A stretch of DNA of 64,000 nt, from NCBI RefSeq assembly GCF_902686445.1, contig NC_062220.1, forward strand, positions 115,678,643-115,742,642. The letters run 5' to 3'. The notes beneath the pieces were generated by a model, which had not been told where the DNA came from, did no database searches, and was given only the letters and a program-made list of their open reading frames with translations. Position 1 is the first letter of the stretch, and each line of letters opens with the position of its first letter. This stretch comes from Sciurus carolinensis. Taxonomy: Eukaryota > Chordata > Mammalia > Rodentia > Sciuridae. A program made the translations under genes and the position numbers. Shown piece after piece: positions 1 to 11,545 of the stretch.

Positions 1-659
1 GCTTATTCTACTCAATTTTTCTTTACGTTTATCCATAGTTTCAAAAAGGATTTGAAAAGTTTCACAGCTGTAGAATCGTATCCTTGGGTTAAGGATGAAA
101 AGAAATTAGTAAGGGATTTCCACTGGACCATGCAGAACTTGACACCTTTTTGTACTTTGTGTGTATGTGAGGTACTAGGGCTCTAACAGGGACTTGCCCA
201 AGCACTCTACCAATAAGTTACCTTCCCAGCCCAACATCTTTTTTGTGGGGAGGGGACTGAACTCAGGGGCACTCGACCACTGAGCCACATCCCCAGCCCT
301 ATTTTGTATTTTATTTAGAGACGGGGTCTTACTGAGTTGCTTAGCACCTCACTTTTGCTGAAGCTGACTTTGAACTCCTGATCCTCCTGTCGGCCTCCTG
401 AGCGTGCCCCCCGCCCCCACTCTACAGGTTCCGGCTTGCATGCCCTGAGAATTTAGGAAAACCGAGAGCCTGAAAGTGGGGGAAGGAAAGAGGACTTTCC
501 AACGCAATAGCCTACTGACTCGAACCTTATCCCTAGTGTTTGGTCTCAGTAGTCGTAACTCGGGGATCGACTTCCAAACAGCTCCCACGCCTCTGAGAGG
601 GGTATGTAACAATCTGGGCTTAGAAGCGAGTTGCCAAAGAACACAGCGGCCTGTAGGAC
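1..659. other. Upstream flank of SFI1 with two SINE fragments
   Basis: No exon is recognised here. Positions 160-232 resemble an ID-type SINE in reverse. Positions 238-410 are a truncated reverse B1-ID dimer with the usual stretch reading as ID right monomer, then gagacggggtcttactgag. From about 410 to 659 the sequence is non-repetitive and could hold the start of a divergent gene on the minus strand. Mammalian synteny would predict EIF4ENIF1, but nothing in this stretch confirms it. Confidence 0.6.
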
Positions 660-757
660 AGCATCGAGAACACGATTGGAGCTCCTCAGCTCCCGGGGAG
701 GTGTGTCACTGTCCGATTTAGGCAGTGCGAACTCCAGCATCCGGGTCGTGGTTTCCG

Positions 758-767
758 GCGCGTGCGC
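758..767. promoter_or_regulatory. NRF1-like site
   Basis: GCGCGTGCGC resembles the palindromic NRF1 motif GCGCATGCGC with one change. It lies 3 bases upstream of the X-box-like site. An ETS-like core (CCGGAA on the minus strand) overlaps positions 753-758. Motif-level evidence only. Confidence 0.4.
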
Positions 768-770
768 GCG

Positions 771-784
771 GTTGCTGTGGAAAC
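771..784. promoter_or_regulatory. RFX X-box-like site
   Basis: GTTGCTGTGGAAAC matches the two half-sites of the RFX X-box (GTTGCC, spacer, GGCAAC) with about three changes. RFX factors drive many ciliary and centriolar genes, and SFI1 encodes a centriole/spindle-pole protein. The site is about 150 bases upstream of the exon 1 donor, a typical promoter-proximal place. Confidence 0.45.
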
Positions 785-931
785 ACGGGCGTGGCCGGCG
801 CTAGGGTGGTGTTCAGAAGCGCGCGAAGCCCAAAGAGTGGCGGGGGCTGCGCGGGCCTGAGGGAACCCCAGGAATCCGCCCGCTGTTGCCGCGACTTCTA
901 GGTGCCAGGCCAGAGATCTCGGCTTCTTCAG
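780..931 (+). other. SFI1: SFI1 exon 1, non-coding (5' end uncertain)
   Basis: A strong donor, CAG|GTACGA, falls at 931/932 inside the CpG island. No start codon is needed here because the first in-frame SFI1 start codon is in exon 2. The 5' boundary given is a guess. A non-coding first exon in a CpG island followed by a long first intron agrees with the usual mammalian SFI1 structure. Alternative donors downstream in the island cannot be excluded. Confidence 0.55.
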
Positions 932-2511
932 GTACGACGTCCGGCCTTAACTTCCCCAACCTTTTGAATAGCTTGTCCTCTGACTGAGAGCTCTGCAGAG
1001 CGAGCAGCTGTCTTTGAGATGGGCCCTGTTAGACCTTGTCGCAGGTGCCGGTGATGCGGCCTGTGCAGCGGGTTTTGGTCTGCGAGAAGAGCAGAACCAG
1101 TGATACTGGGAGCCCGCCTTCCTCTGCGCTGCGCTTGCGTGGTTTCTGGCAGCCGCTTGATGTCACTTTGTTGTTGCAGACCCTCCGGCCTCCTGCCTCC
1201 AGTACCATTCCACCGGTCTGGTGCCGAGCCTACGCGAATTTCATTAGCGCGCAGGGATCCGAATTGGGGTGAGGAGTAGGGGGACGGCTTATGGATCCAT
1301 CTGCTTAATGGGAGGAGGGGCTGGTGTACACAGACTTCGGGGACCCCCATCTGAGCCCCCATGGTGCCCACGTGTCATTCAAACCATAAATCCATCTTCA
1401 ACGTGAGAGATGGGTGCTTGGTTTTTATTTTATTCGGAGGCCGTTCAGATGTTTTGAAAATGTCTATGTCGATGTGTAGTATTTGTTATTTTTTAAATGA
1501 CGGTGTTAGGCACTGCAGTACCAGTACCAGCTAGCTTCAGTACTCCTTAGATAGTGATATTAGGCGCTCCATCTCTAAAATGAAGATGGCAATCATCTGT
1601 TGAGGTAGTTGTATTAAAGTATGTAGTTCATGACAAGTGCTTAGTACTATCCCTGGCACAGAGTATCCACTCCATAAATGTTATCTTGATTTTAGTCTGT
1701 TTTTACGTTGCAAATTATTTTCCTTAGTGCCTTGAAAGTATGGGACTTGGTGTTAGGGAAGGCTTTTGGAAGGACTTGAAATTTATTCTGGACTGCAGAT
1801 ATATTTATATGTATTTCCTCGTTTTTCTTAGAATCATTCCTTCCCCCAATCATTGTCAGAAACTGCAAAATAATGTAGAAACTTAAAGATGTTTTTACAT
1901 TTTTTTCAAAATTAACATATGGTTTTTAAAATTAATATTAAAGTTCATACTAAAAAAGAGCCCCATGCTCCATTCTTCTGTTCATTAGAAGTAAATATAG
2001 TGTAGTGCTGTTTCTCCATTGGTTAGTTTTACCCTTTATGTTGACTGTTGTTCATGGCAAATAAGTACTTAGCCCATAGTTATCTTTCTCTCATCTTTCC
2101 AACGCATTTATGCAGTAATTGTTGTCATAGTACTAACATTTACATTATATAACAAATATTCACAGCTGCACCAAGTAGGGTACTCTATTTCTTCCATTCT
2201 TATTCATCCCTTCATTTTATTCTCTGGTGTCCCATGTACAGATCACTAATTATTTTCCCTGTCACTAATTTGTTTTCTTTTTTCTATCTTTTTTTTTTTT
2301 TTTTTGGCTATTCTCAAAACCTTTGGTTCCATCTTTTTCCTGGATACCTCCCTTCTTGGTTTTAATCTTTTCTGGTGATTCTGCTGGCTACACCCAGTTC
2401 TAATCCAGACTGTTCTTTTCACATCTTTTCTGTAATTTCTTTTTGCTATTCTCTGTTGCTTAAATCCCTGTAAATTTTTTCTTAATTTGTCTTTTTAAAG
2501 CATATTTCCCT

Positions 2512-2703
2512 GTTTGTTTGTTTATTTATTTGCAGTATTGGAGATCAGACTCAATGGTGCTGTATGTCTCAACTCTTTTTTAAAAAAATGTGAGCAGGGT
2601 CTCACTAAAATTGTTCAAGCTGGCCTTGAATTTGCCATCCTCTTGCCTCAGCTTTCTGATGAACTGGAATTAGAGGTTTGTGCTACTATGCGCAGTTCTG
2701 GCT
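2512..2703 (-). mobile_element. B1-ID dimer SINE, degraded
   Basis: Reverse-orientation ID-like monomer (gtattggagatcagactcaa) followed by a B1-like part (gcagggtctcactaaaattg, cttgcctcagctttctgatg). Heavily mutated, so old. Confidence 0.7.
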
Positions 2704-2714
2704 TATTCTTTTTA

Positions 2715-3257
2715 AAAAAGTTTTATTGTGATAAAATTCATATACTGTACAGTTCACCCATTTTAAAGTGTACAATTCAGTAGTTTTTAGTACATTCACA
2801 GAGTTGTACAACCATCACCATGATCAACTTTAGAGTATTGTCATTACCCAAAAAAGAAAGCCTTACTTGCTCTTTGTGGTGTGGTGGCACATGCCTTAAT
2901 CCCACCACTTTCCTGGCATACTGAAGGCCCTGGGTTCAGTTCCCAGTACCATTAAAAGACAAAAACAACAACAACAAAAAACTCTTGCCCATTAGCAGTT
3001 ACTCCCTATTTCCCTCAATCCCTCAGTCCTAGGCAACCACCAATGTAGTTTTCTAACTACATAGGTTTGTCTTTCTAGATGTTTTGTATAAATGGAATCA
3101 TAAAATACATGGACCTTTTTGACTCACTTCTTTCACTTGGAATAATGTTTTCAAGGTTCATCCATGTTTAAATATTGTTATTGTATTGCATTTCTTTTTA
3201 TGGCTGAATAACATTCCATCATATGAATATACCACATTTTGTTCCTCTTTTCATTAG
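2715..3257 (-). mobile_element. Ancient L1 3' fragment (L1ME-like)
   Basis: The text matches the common mammalian old L1 end seen in reverse: cacccattttaaagtgtaca, ccattagcagttactcccta, ggttcatccatgtttaaata, ttccatcatatgaatatacc. It is interrupted by a short forward SINE at about 2876-2990. Confidence 0.75.
2876..2990 (+). mobile_element. Short B1/ID-type SINE
   Basis: Starts gtggtgtggtggcacatgcc and ends ggttcagttcccagtaccat with an A-rich tail. It lacks most of the middle, so it looks internally deleted. It sits inside the old L1 fragment. Confidence 0.65.
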
Positions 3258-3258
3258 A

Positions 3259-3362
3259 TTTTTTTTTTTTTTTTTTTTTTTTTTGTGGTGCTGGGGATCG
3301 AACCCAGGGTCCTTGGCTACAGTGGATATTGCACTCAATCATTAAGACATCAACCCAAGGCA
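3259..3362 (-). mobile_element. ID SINE
   Basis: A run of about 25 T is followed by gtggtgctggggatcgaacc, the reverse of the ID 3' end. The 5' half is diverged. Confidence 0.7.
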
Positions 3363-3490
3363 ATGACCCATTTTTTATAGCAATATTTCACCAAAATTCT
3401 CTATTTGAATATTTCAATTTAGTTTATTTTCAGAAGTAGTCACTGAAAGTGGTCACTGTTATTTCGAGTGTGGCATCAGAAACACTAGGA

Positions 3491-3710
3491 TAGTCGGACA
3501 CAGTGGTGCACACCTGAAATCGCAACGATTTGGGAGGCTGAGGCAGGAGATTTATAAGTTCAAAGCCAGACTCAGCAACTTAGTAAGGGCCTATGCAACT
3601 TAGCTGGACCCTGTCTCAAGAAAAAAAAAAAAAAAAAGCCTGAAAGCCTGGGGATGCAGCTCAGTGGTAAAGTACCCCTGGGTTCAATCCCCAGTAACAA
3701 ACAAAGAGAA
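3491..3710 (+). mobile_element. B1-ID dimer SINE
   Basis: Complete dimer (cacagtggtgcacacctgaa to ggttcaatccccagtaacaa). It is flanked by a 13-base target duplication with one mismatch: agaaacactagga at 3478-3490 and agaaacaccagga at 3711-3723. Confidence 0.85.
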
Positions 3711-3868
3711 AGAAACACCAGGACATAGGTTTGTTGTCAGTAAAAACTATTCTTGTGTGGATAAACTTTCTTCTGGCTGCGTTTTTTGTTTCTCATTGAA
3801 ATATGTGGCCTTGATTATATGGGTGACCGTTATTTTGTGAGAAATATCTTACCATAAATCCATCAAGT

Positions 3869-3942
3869 GGGGCTGGGGAGATAGCTCAGTCAGTAAAGTG
3901 CTTGCCTTGCAAGCACAAGGCCTTGGGTTTGATTCCCAGCAC

Positions 3943-3975
<33 letters not shown>
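3869..3975 (+). mobile_element. ID SINE
   Basis: GGGGCTGGGGAGATAGCTCA start, tRNA-Ala-like A box and B box, and about 30 A at the end. The short direct repeat AAATCCATC flanks it. Confidence 0.85.
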
Positions 3976-3978
<3 letters not shown>

Positions 3979-4132
3979 ATCGAAGTTACTCAATGTACGG
4001 ACATGGTAATCCTGTTAGCTAGCCTCCACCATATACTGAAATCTTATTTCTCGGTCTTGACTACTTATATTTGTTTCCTAGGGCTCTTGTAACCAGCTAG
4101 GACAGACTAGATGACTTAAAACAACAGAAGTT

Positions 4133-4330
4133 ATTGGGCATAGTGGCAGATGCCTATAATCCTTTTGATTCAGAAGGCTGAGGCAGGAGAATTGCAAGTT
4201 TGAGGCTAGCCTGGGCAACTTAGTGAGACCCTATCTGAAAATAAAAAATAAAGACTGTGGATATAGCTCAGTGATAGAGCACCCCTGGGTCAGTTTCCAT
4301 TACCACAAAAATAAATAAATAAACAAAAGA
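4133..4330 (+). mobile_element. B1-ID dimer SINE
   Basis: B1-like part (gcatagtggcagatgcctat) followed by an ID-like part (gtggatatagctcagtgata), then an (AAAT)n tail. Confidence 0.8.
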
Positions 4331-4737
4331 GAAGTTGTGTCACTGTTCTGGAGACTAGAAATTAGAAATCAAGGTGTCATCCTTTTTCTGAGGCCTAGAA
4401 GGGGATCTCTTCTATGTTTTTCTCTTAGCTTCTGGTACTGGCTTCCTTGGCTTCTGGGCACATCACTTAAATCTCTGACTCTTTCATTACATGAAATTCT
4501 CCTCTTTTAAGTATATCCGTTCTTATATCTCTTGTCTTTTTATAAGGACAGTAATCATAGTGGATTAAGGACCCACTCTACTCCTGTATGAACTCATATT
4601 AATTTATACCTTAATTTACATCTTATATCTACAAAGACCCTGTTTCCAAATATAGTCACATTCACAGGTATTGGGGGTTGGGATATCAGCATATCTTTTT
4701 GGGGAATCTAATTGTACCCACAACACTATTATTCTTT

Positions 4738-4827
4738 TTTTTTTTTTTTTGTGGTGCTGGGGATTTGAACCCAGGGCCTTGTACTTGCGAGACAAGTACT
4801 CTCCCAACTGAGCTATATCCCCAGCCC
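4738..4827 (-). mobile_element. ID SINE with target duplication
   Basis: T run, gtggtgctggggatttgaac, ending ctatatccccagccc. The perfect 16-base duplication AACACTATTATTCTTT is at 4722-4737 and 4828-4843. Confidence 0.9.
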
Positions 4828-4971
4828 AACACTATTATTCTTTGCACTAAAAAATAAATAAAAATCATGTTTTTTATTTAGTTTATAATGAATGCTTTTG
4901 GTAGAAGTGATTACCAACTGAAAATGAAAATTGCACATTAAATATCTGTTGTTGATCAAAAACTAACTGAA

Positions 4972-5205
4972 GTTTTATTTATTTATTTATTTATTTATTT
5001 TTGTACAGGGATTGAACCCAGGGCCGCTTTACCACTGACCTACATCTCTAGCCCTTTTTTAAAATTTTATTTTATTTAGAGACAGGGTCTCACTAAGTTG
5101 ATATTGGCCTTGCTAAGTTGCTGATGTTGGCTTTGAATTTGAGATCCTCCTGCCTCAGCCTCTCCAGCCACTGGGATTACAGGCATGTACCATTGTGCCT
5201 GGCTA
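4972..5205 (-). mobile_element. B1-ID dimer SINE
   Basis: (ATTT)n tail, then ID part (agggattgaacccagggccg) and B1 part (gagacagggtctcactaagt to gtgcctggc). Complete and reverse. Confidence 0.85.
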
Positions 5206-5578
5206 CCCAAAGATTCTTATAGGTAACCCTGACAAACATAAAATTAATATGGGGAAAAATAAAGAAATCTTATCTTCTGCTGGTGAAAGGAAGTTGAAAG
5301 TGTTGGAACGTTACCTGGACAGGAAGACTGTAAATGAGCCAGTCACAATTTTTTAATCTTTTTAATCACCTCTCATTTTCCTTTCTTAGAAAAAAAATAT
5401 ATATTTAAAATAATGTAACTCGTAAACAGTGTTGTATGTCAGAGACTTTCCGTGCTCACCTAGTGTTGAATTAAGGAGAAGGGGTGGGAGACTAGAAACT
5501 GGTAGGTAGCCTTTTAGAAATGTGACTCCTATGAATTTGCAGATAATTTAGTCTTTTTTATTGCTCTTTCTTTTGTAG

Positions 5579-5704
5579 TTAGATGGGGAATATAAAAAAC
5601 TGATTCATTAGTAATCTGCTAACTAAGAAGTATATTATCAAGCCACTGGTTGAATTTTCATCAGAAGGAATTAATGAGAGAATGGAAAAGAAGGCCAATT
5701 CCAG
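5579..5704 (+). CDS. SFI1: SFI1 exon 2 (5'UTR and start codon)
   Basis: The acceptor TTTTGTAG is at 5571-5578 and the donor CCAG|GTGAGT at 5704/5705. The chosen ATG at 5682 begins MEKKANS and the exon ends in phase 2. The reading frame upstream is open back to a stop at 5601-5603 but contains no ATG, so any longer N terminus would need a start codon in another upstream exon or a non-ATG start. The start MEKK.. matches the internal methionine used by the shorter human form, as I recall it. The 5'UTR part also holds an out-of-frame ATG at 5674 (ATGAGAGAATGG) eight bases before the start, which could weaken initiation slightly. Confidence 0.9.
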
Positions 5705-8700
5705 GTGAGTGATGCAACATGACCAAAAAGATAACTGAAATTATGATTCCATATAAAAGTTTGAAAGCATTTTGTTTGTAAAAATAATAATTAAACCATA
5801 AAAATTCTTAAATCATGAGTGATGAGGTAGAAAGTATGGGCAAGAACTATCTTGTCATTGATATTTTGAGTTTTTCATCTATACTGTAATGCACATTTCA
5901 CACAGTCAAAAAAACATTTTAAGCATATAGAAATATCCATAATTAAAATTACCATTTTGATGTTGGGGATGTAGCTCAGTGATAGAGCACTTACTTAGCA
6001 TTCATAAGGGCCTGGGTTCAATCCCTAGCACCATACACCTTCCCACACACATTAAGAAGTCTGTTTTGAGTAGAAGTGAGGATGAGTTTCCTGAGGTTAA
6101 AAGTTATACCATCAAGGTTGGCTGACTCTTTTATCTTTTCCCTTCCATTAGCTGAGTACCATGGCACAAACTTGTGAGGATTGTCTGAGACTAACTTGGG
6201 CAACATAATAAAACCTTAGATATCACCCCCTCCACCCCCCCACCCCCCGCAAAATAAATTGTGGCTATTAAACCAAATTTGCATTCCTGGGATTAACCCC
6301 ACTTGTTCATGTGTTTATATGGTACATTGCTTGTATATATTGTTGGATTTGGTTTTCTAGTATATTTTGAGGATTTTTTCCCCCCCAGTATTGAGAATTG
6401 AACCTAAGAACTCTGTAAGCGCTGAACTCCATCCCTAGCCCTTTTTTATTTTTAGACAGAGTCTCACTAAGTTGCCCAGGCTGACCTTGAACTTGTGATC
6501 CTCCTGCCTCAGCCTCAGGAGTCACTGGCAGGCATTATAGGGATATAACACTGTGCCTGGCAACATATACTATTAATGATTCTACAAGTATATGAGGCTA
6601 TACCTGTGGGAACAACCCACTCAGCTAGCACACCTTAAAGATCCAAGTATCTGAATAGGATAAAGAGATATCTTCTTTAGATTGTGGGGTCCGTTATCTC
6701 CTTTGATTCCCACAACGTGCGCAATATTGTCTCCATTTACAAGTGAGGAAACATTGGATAGAAAGAAAAATGTGATTAGTTGTAGTCTTTACAAGTCTCA
6801 TGGAATCAGGGTTTTCTTTTTGTTTTTCACTTCAAGTCTTGATTTATTTCTATTGTTCTACTCTTTAGCTGGAAGTTATAAATATTCTTTGTAGGTTTTG
6901 TAAATGAATGGTTTTACTGTTAACCCTAAGTGGCACAGTAACACACGATGAGGAGGAATACTGTTTTCAAAGATCAGACTGCCAGAGCTTTGTTGCCCTT
7001 CTAAAAGTAACCAGATTTGAATCAACAGCATTTAGGTTGATTGCACAGGCAGAATTTTTCCTAAGAAATTAAATAAGTTGAGCTGACTGGTTGCCCTAAC
7101 TGCAGAGAGTGTGGAGGGTGGAGCAGAAGCAGACCCACCAATTATTATGTGTGTAGAAAAGTGGTATGGATTTCTTTTAATCTATAGGTTCCCTTGAAAT
7201 GAATTACTAGAGAATCATTTGTCTTGTGGCACTTTCCACAATTCATATTTTACTGGTTATATTGCTCTGTGTGTGTATTTTTTTTTCCAGTACTGAGAGT
7301 TGAACCCAGGGTGCTTTACAACTGGGCTACATCCCCATCCCTTTTTTATTTATTTTTTTAAATTTTGAGACAGAGTCTCACAAAGTTCCTGAGACTGGCC
7401 TCAAACTTTTAACCTACTTAATGATTCTTTTTTTTGTGGTGTTAGGAATTGGATCTAGGGTTAGGCAGGTGTTCTACCACTGAGCTGCACACTTAGCCCT
7501 GGCCTCAAACTTGATCCTCCTGCCTCAGCCTTCCGAGTCACTGGGATATATGGCAGGTATATATGTGTATATATTTATATATGTAGGATATACACATAGG
7601 ATATATATGTATATATGTACATATTTTTATTTTTTTTCCAAAATGCTTTTATTATTTTACTTTTCCACCAGTAATATAGGAAAGTTCCAGTTACTCCACG
7701 TTTTTGTTAAAGCATGATATTGTCAGTCTTTTTTAAGTTTAACCATTCTAATGGTTGTATAGTGGTATGTAGTGGGTGTATAGTGGTATTTTGTGGTTTT
7801 TGTTGTTGATGTTTTTAGTTTTGCTTTTGTTAGTGCATTTTAGTTATACCCAATAGTTGGGTTCAGTTTTTTGGGGGGAGGTACCGGGGATTGAACTCAG
7901 GTGCACTTGTGGCCACTGAGCCACATCTGCAGCCCTATTTTGTAGTTTTATTTAGAAACTGGGTCTCACTGAGTTGCTTAATACCTTGCTTTTGCTGAAG
8001 CTGGCTTTGAACTCTTGATCCTCCTGCCTCATCCTCCCAAGTCATTAGGATTGTAGGCGTGAGCCACAATGCCTGACTGGGTTAATTTTTGACATAATAT
8101 TTTAATATGCCTGTTTCCTCTGTATTTTTCTGTAAATTGGTAATTGAATGTAGAGATTTAATTAGATTCATTTGACTTTTTTTGGGGGGGTTGGGGAAGG
8201 ACACAGAATACCTTTATAGAACCAAAGGACAGAACCAAACTGTGATATAATTACCATTGTTCAAACTATCCGGAAATTTTATTTTTTTATTTTTTTTTAG
8301 TGGTGCTAGTGCTTCAATCCAGGTCTTCACACATGCTAAGCAGGCATTTTACCACTGCTCTATTTTCAGACCAGGGGCTTTTAAATAATCATGTTAATTA
8401 TTATTAAAATAATTTGTTTTGTGCTTGCTTTATAAATTATTGAGTTAAATCTAAGATCTCCCAATATAAATGGTGATTTTCCTAGTTTTCATAATTCAGT
8501 TAATTTTTTAGCTTTTTGTATTTTGAGACAATACTGTTGGATGCATATAAATATGTAATTGTTAATTTGCTAGTGAATTCAACAGTAGGCATGGACCATC
8601 TTTATTTCTAGTAATGCTATTTGCCATAGGACCTTTTTATGATATTAAAATATCCTGTTTGTTTTATTTTGGTATTTTTTTGAATGATGAATATTTTCTT

Positions 8701-10400
8701 CACCGATTTACTTTTTTTTTGGTACTGGGAATTTAACCCAGGGGTACTTTAGCACTGAGCTACATCCTCAGCCCTTTTTTTTTTTCAATTTTGAGATAGG
8801 ATCTCACTGAGTTCCTTAAGGCATTGCTAAATTGCTGAGGCTACCTTTGAACTTGCTATCCTCCTGCCCAATCCTCCTGAACCACACCCACTATACCTAG
8901 ACTTCTTCGTTTTACTTAAAAAAATTTTTGTATTCTTGTTTTAGAATTCTGTATTCTTGTCTGTTGTAAACATTCCATAGTTAGATTCTGTTTTTAAATC
9001 TACTCTTAGCAATCCTTAATTGGATCTTTTAAGTCATTTATTTTTAAAGCAATTACTGATATGTATGTGGGTTTAAATTTAAAGCCTGATTTGGCACTTT
9101 CTATTTGCCTGTTATTTTATTTCCTTTCTTATCTACTTTTGGGTTAAATATTTTTTTTTAATCTTTCCATTTTCTTATTGGTATAGAAGTTACGTGCTCT
9201 TTTTCTCTTCTTTTGATGGTTACCTTAGACGTTGTAACAACTCCTGCCAGGTGCAGTGGTTTAGGCCTATAATCCCAGTGACTCAGAAAACTGAGGTAGG
9301 TGGATCACAAGTTTGAGGCCAGCCTCAGCTATTTTGTGAGACCCTAAGCAACTTAGTAAGAACTTGCAAAATAAAAAGTACTGGAGATAGATTTCAGTGA
9401 TAAAGTTCCGCTGGGTTTAATCCCCAGTACTAAAAAACCAAAATATAACCACCCCCACCGTAGAACTCAGAGGCATTATGCATGCTACACAAGTGCTCTA
9501 CCACTCAGTCACATCCCTACCCTATTCCTTACCCTTTCAAAGTCAGTATTACTATTCTTGCTTTCCTCTCAGACAATATAGGAATCTACAACATTTTAAC
9601 TTTATCTCCTTGTTGACTTATATTGCTGGTAGCTGTTCTATTTAATTCTTTCTCAAATCTCCTACCTCCTTTTTCAGAGATTTTTTTATTTTATGATAAA
9701 CTACATAGAACAAATTTTTCCCATTTTAGTCACTTTTAAGTAGACATTTCATTGACATTTTTCAGTGTTGTATAACCGTTGCTACTATGTGTTTCCACAA
9801 CTTTTTCATCATCCTGTAAAGAAAACCTGTATCCTTTAAATAACAATTTCCCATTCCTCCCTTCCCCTAATTAGTAAAGTGTATTCTATTTTTATTTCTA
9901 TGAATTTGTCTATTCTAGGTATCTCATACAGATGGATTCTTGCAATATTAATCTTTTTGTGTCTGGCTTATTAGTATGTTTTTGGTGTTCATTGATGCTA
10001 TTATATGTATCAATGTTTTCATTCTTTTTTTTTGAAGTCCTGGGAATTGAACCCAGGGCCTCCTACATGTTAAACCTGAGGTTCTCCTCCTCCTGCCTCT
10101 GGGTCTACCACTGAGCTACATCCTCAGCTCTTCATTCTTCTTTTGTGGCCGAATTATATTCCATTGTGTGCCTGTGCCATATTTTGTTTATCCATTTATC
10201 TGTCAGTGGATATTTGGGTTTCTTCTTCCTTTTGGATATTGTGAATAATGCTTCTTCTTACCTCCCCCTGGCCCACTTCTGAAACAGTCTTTCTGTCAAC
10301 CAGGCTGGTCTTGAACTCCTGGGCTCAAGTGATCCTCTGGTCTTAACCTCCTGAGTAGCTGGAATTACAGGCACTCACCGCTGCCTGACTGCCTGCCTTA

Positions 10401-10431
<31 letters not shown>

Positions 10432-11503
10432 GTTAATGGTAATTGAACCCAGGGGTGGGAACCACTAAGCCATATCCTCCGTCCTTTCTATTTTTGAGGC
10501 AGGGTCTTACTAAGTTGCTTACTGAGTTGCTGAGGCTGGCCTTGAACTTGAAATCTTCCTACCTCAGCCTCCCAATGGCTGGGATTATAGGTATGTGCCA
10601 CTATGTCTGACTTGACTTAGTTATTTGCAAATATATATCTGTTTGCAGGGCAGGTACAGGGAATTCTATGTTTCTCTTAAAAGCAGTTATTTAGCAATTG
10701 CTAGTTCAGATTCTATGGTAAGAATATAACTACTGAGAATTACGAGAATTAAAAATAAAAATAATGAGAATTAAATACATACACACAGACACAAACACAG
10801 ACACACAGACACACCGTTTGAGAGTAAGTTGTGGTTCGTTGTCCCCATAATGTTACTTATGGAAAATTAAACAACCAAATGTGAGAAAACTTTCTGGTTC
10901 TGGATCCAAACCAGGACTACACATGGCATTTTGCTTTTTTAGTCTGTTTCTGTTGCTGTGGCAGAATGCCTGAGAAAATCAATTTCAAAAATGGAAGATT
11001 CCTTTTGGCTCATGGTTTCAGGCCATGATCAGTTGGCTTCGTTGATTTTTGGGTCTGTGGCAAAGCACAACATCTTGGTGGGGAGTATGTGGGTAAGCAG
11101 AGCTGCTTACCTCATTGCAACAAGAGACAATAAGAGAAGAAGGTGCCTGAATCCCAAAGGACCCTTCAAAGGCACATCCAGTTGATCTAACTTCTTTCAA
11201 ATAGGCCCCACCTCCTAAAATTTCACCACCTCATAGTGCCATTAGCTGGGATAATGGTACCAAATTATCCCATGAGCTAAAATAAATCTTTCATGGTTGA
11301 AATTGATTTTCTCAGTATTTTGCTACAACAGTGGAAACAGGCTAAAAAAACAAAATGCCATGTGTAGTGCCATTAGTCTTTAATATATGAGCTTTGGGAG
11401 GTTATTTAAGATCCAAACCATAATAGTCTCCTTCTGTTTGGAACTCTTTCTTAATCTTTCCTTATCTTTCATGACCTGGAAGTTTTTGAAGAGTTCAGAA
11501 CAC

Positions 11504-11545
<42 letters not shown>

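Larger units (their letters stand above)
660..1290. promoter_or_regulatory. SFI1: CpG-rich promoter region of SFI1
   Basis: This is the only CpG-dense stretch in the window apart from the L1 5'UTR at the far end. It has many CG dinucleotides, strong GC richness around 745-900 and 1180-1260, and no TATA box near the exon 1 end. It surrounds the exon 1 splice donor at 931/932, as expected for a housekeeping promoter. In human, SFI1 and EIF4ENIF1 are head to head (recalled synteny), so the island may be bidirectional. I infer that transcription of SFI1 starts somewhere between about 780 and 920; the exact start cannot be read from sequence. Confidence 0.8.
932..5578 (+). other. SFI1: SFI1 intron 1
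   Basis: About 4.6 kb. After the CpG island (to 1290) the sequence to 2510 is mostly unique, with a MIR 3' end at about 1585-1695. From 2510 onward it is packed with SINEs and an old L1 fragment, listed separately. About 5210-5560 shows nothing recognisable. The acceptor TTTTGTAG at 5571-5578 precedes exon 2. Confidence 0.7.

Noticed and set aside
476..721. Open frames of 60-90 codons across the promoter region on both strands
   Set aside because: Short, overlapping on both strands, typical of GC-rich sequence, and no similarity to a known protein.
546..740. Minus-strand open frame as first coding exon of EIF4ENIF1
   Set aside because: The peptide does not resemble the N terminus of that protein as I recall it, and no convincing minus-strand splice donor was found.
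928..1371. 147-codon minus-strand open frame in the CpG island
   Set aside because: No recognised domain. Length is expected by chance in CpG-rich DNA.
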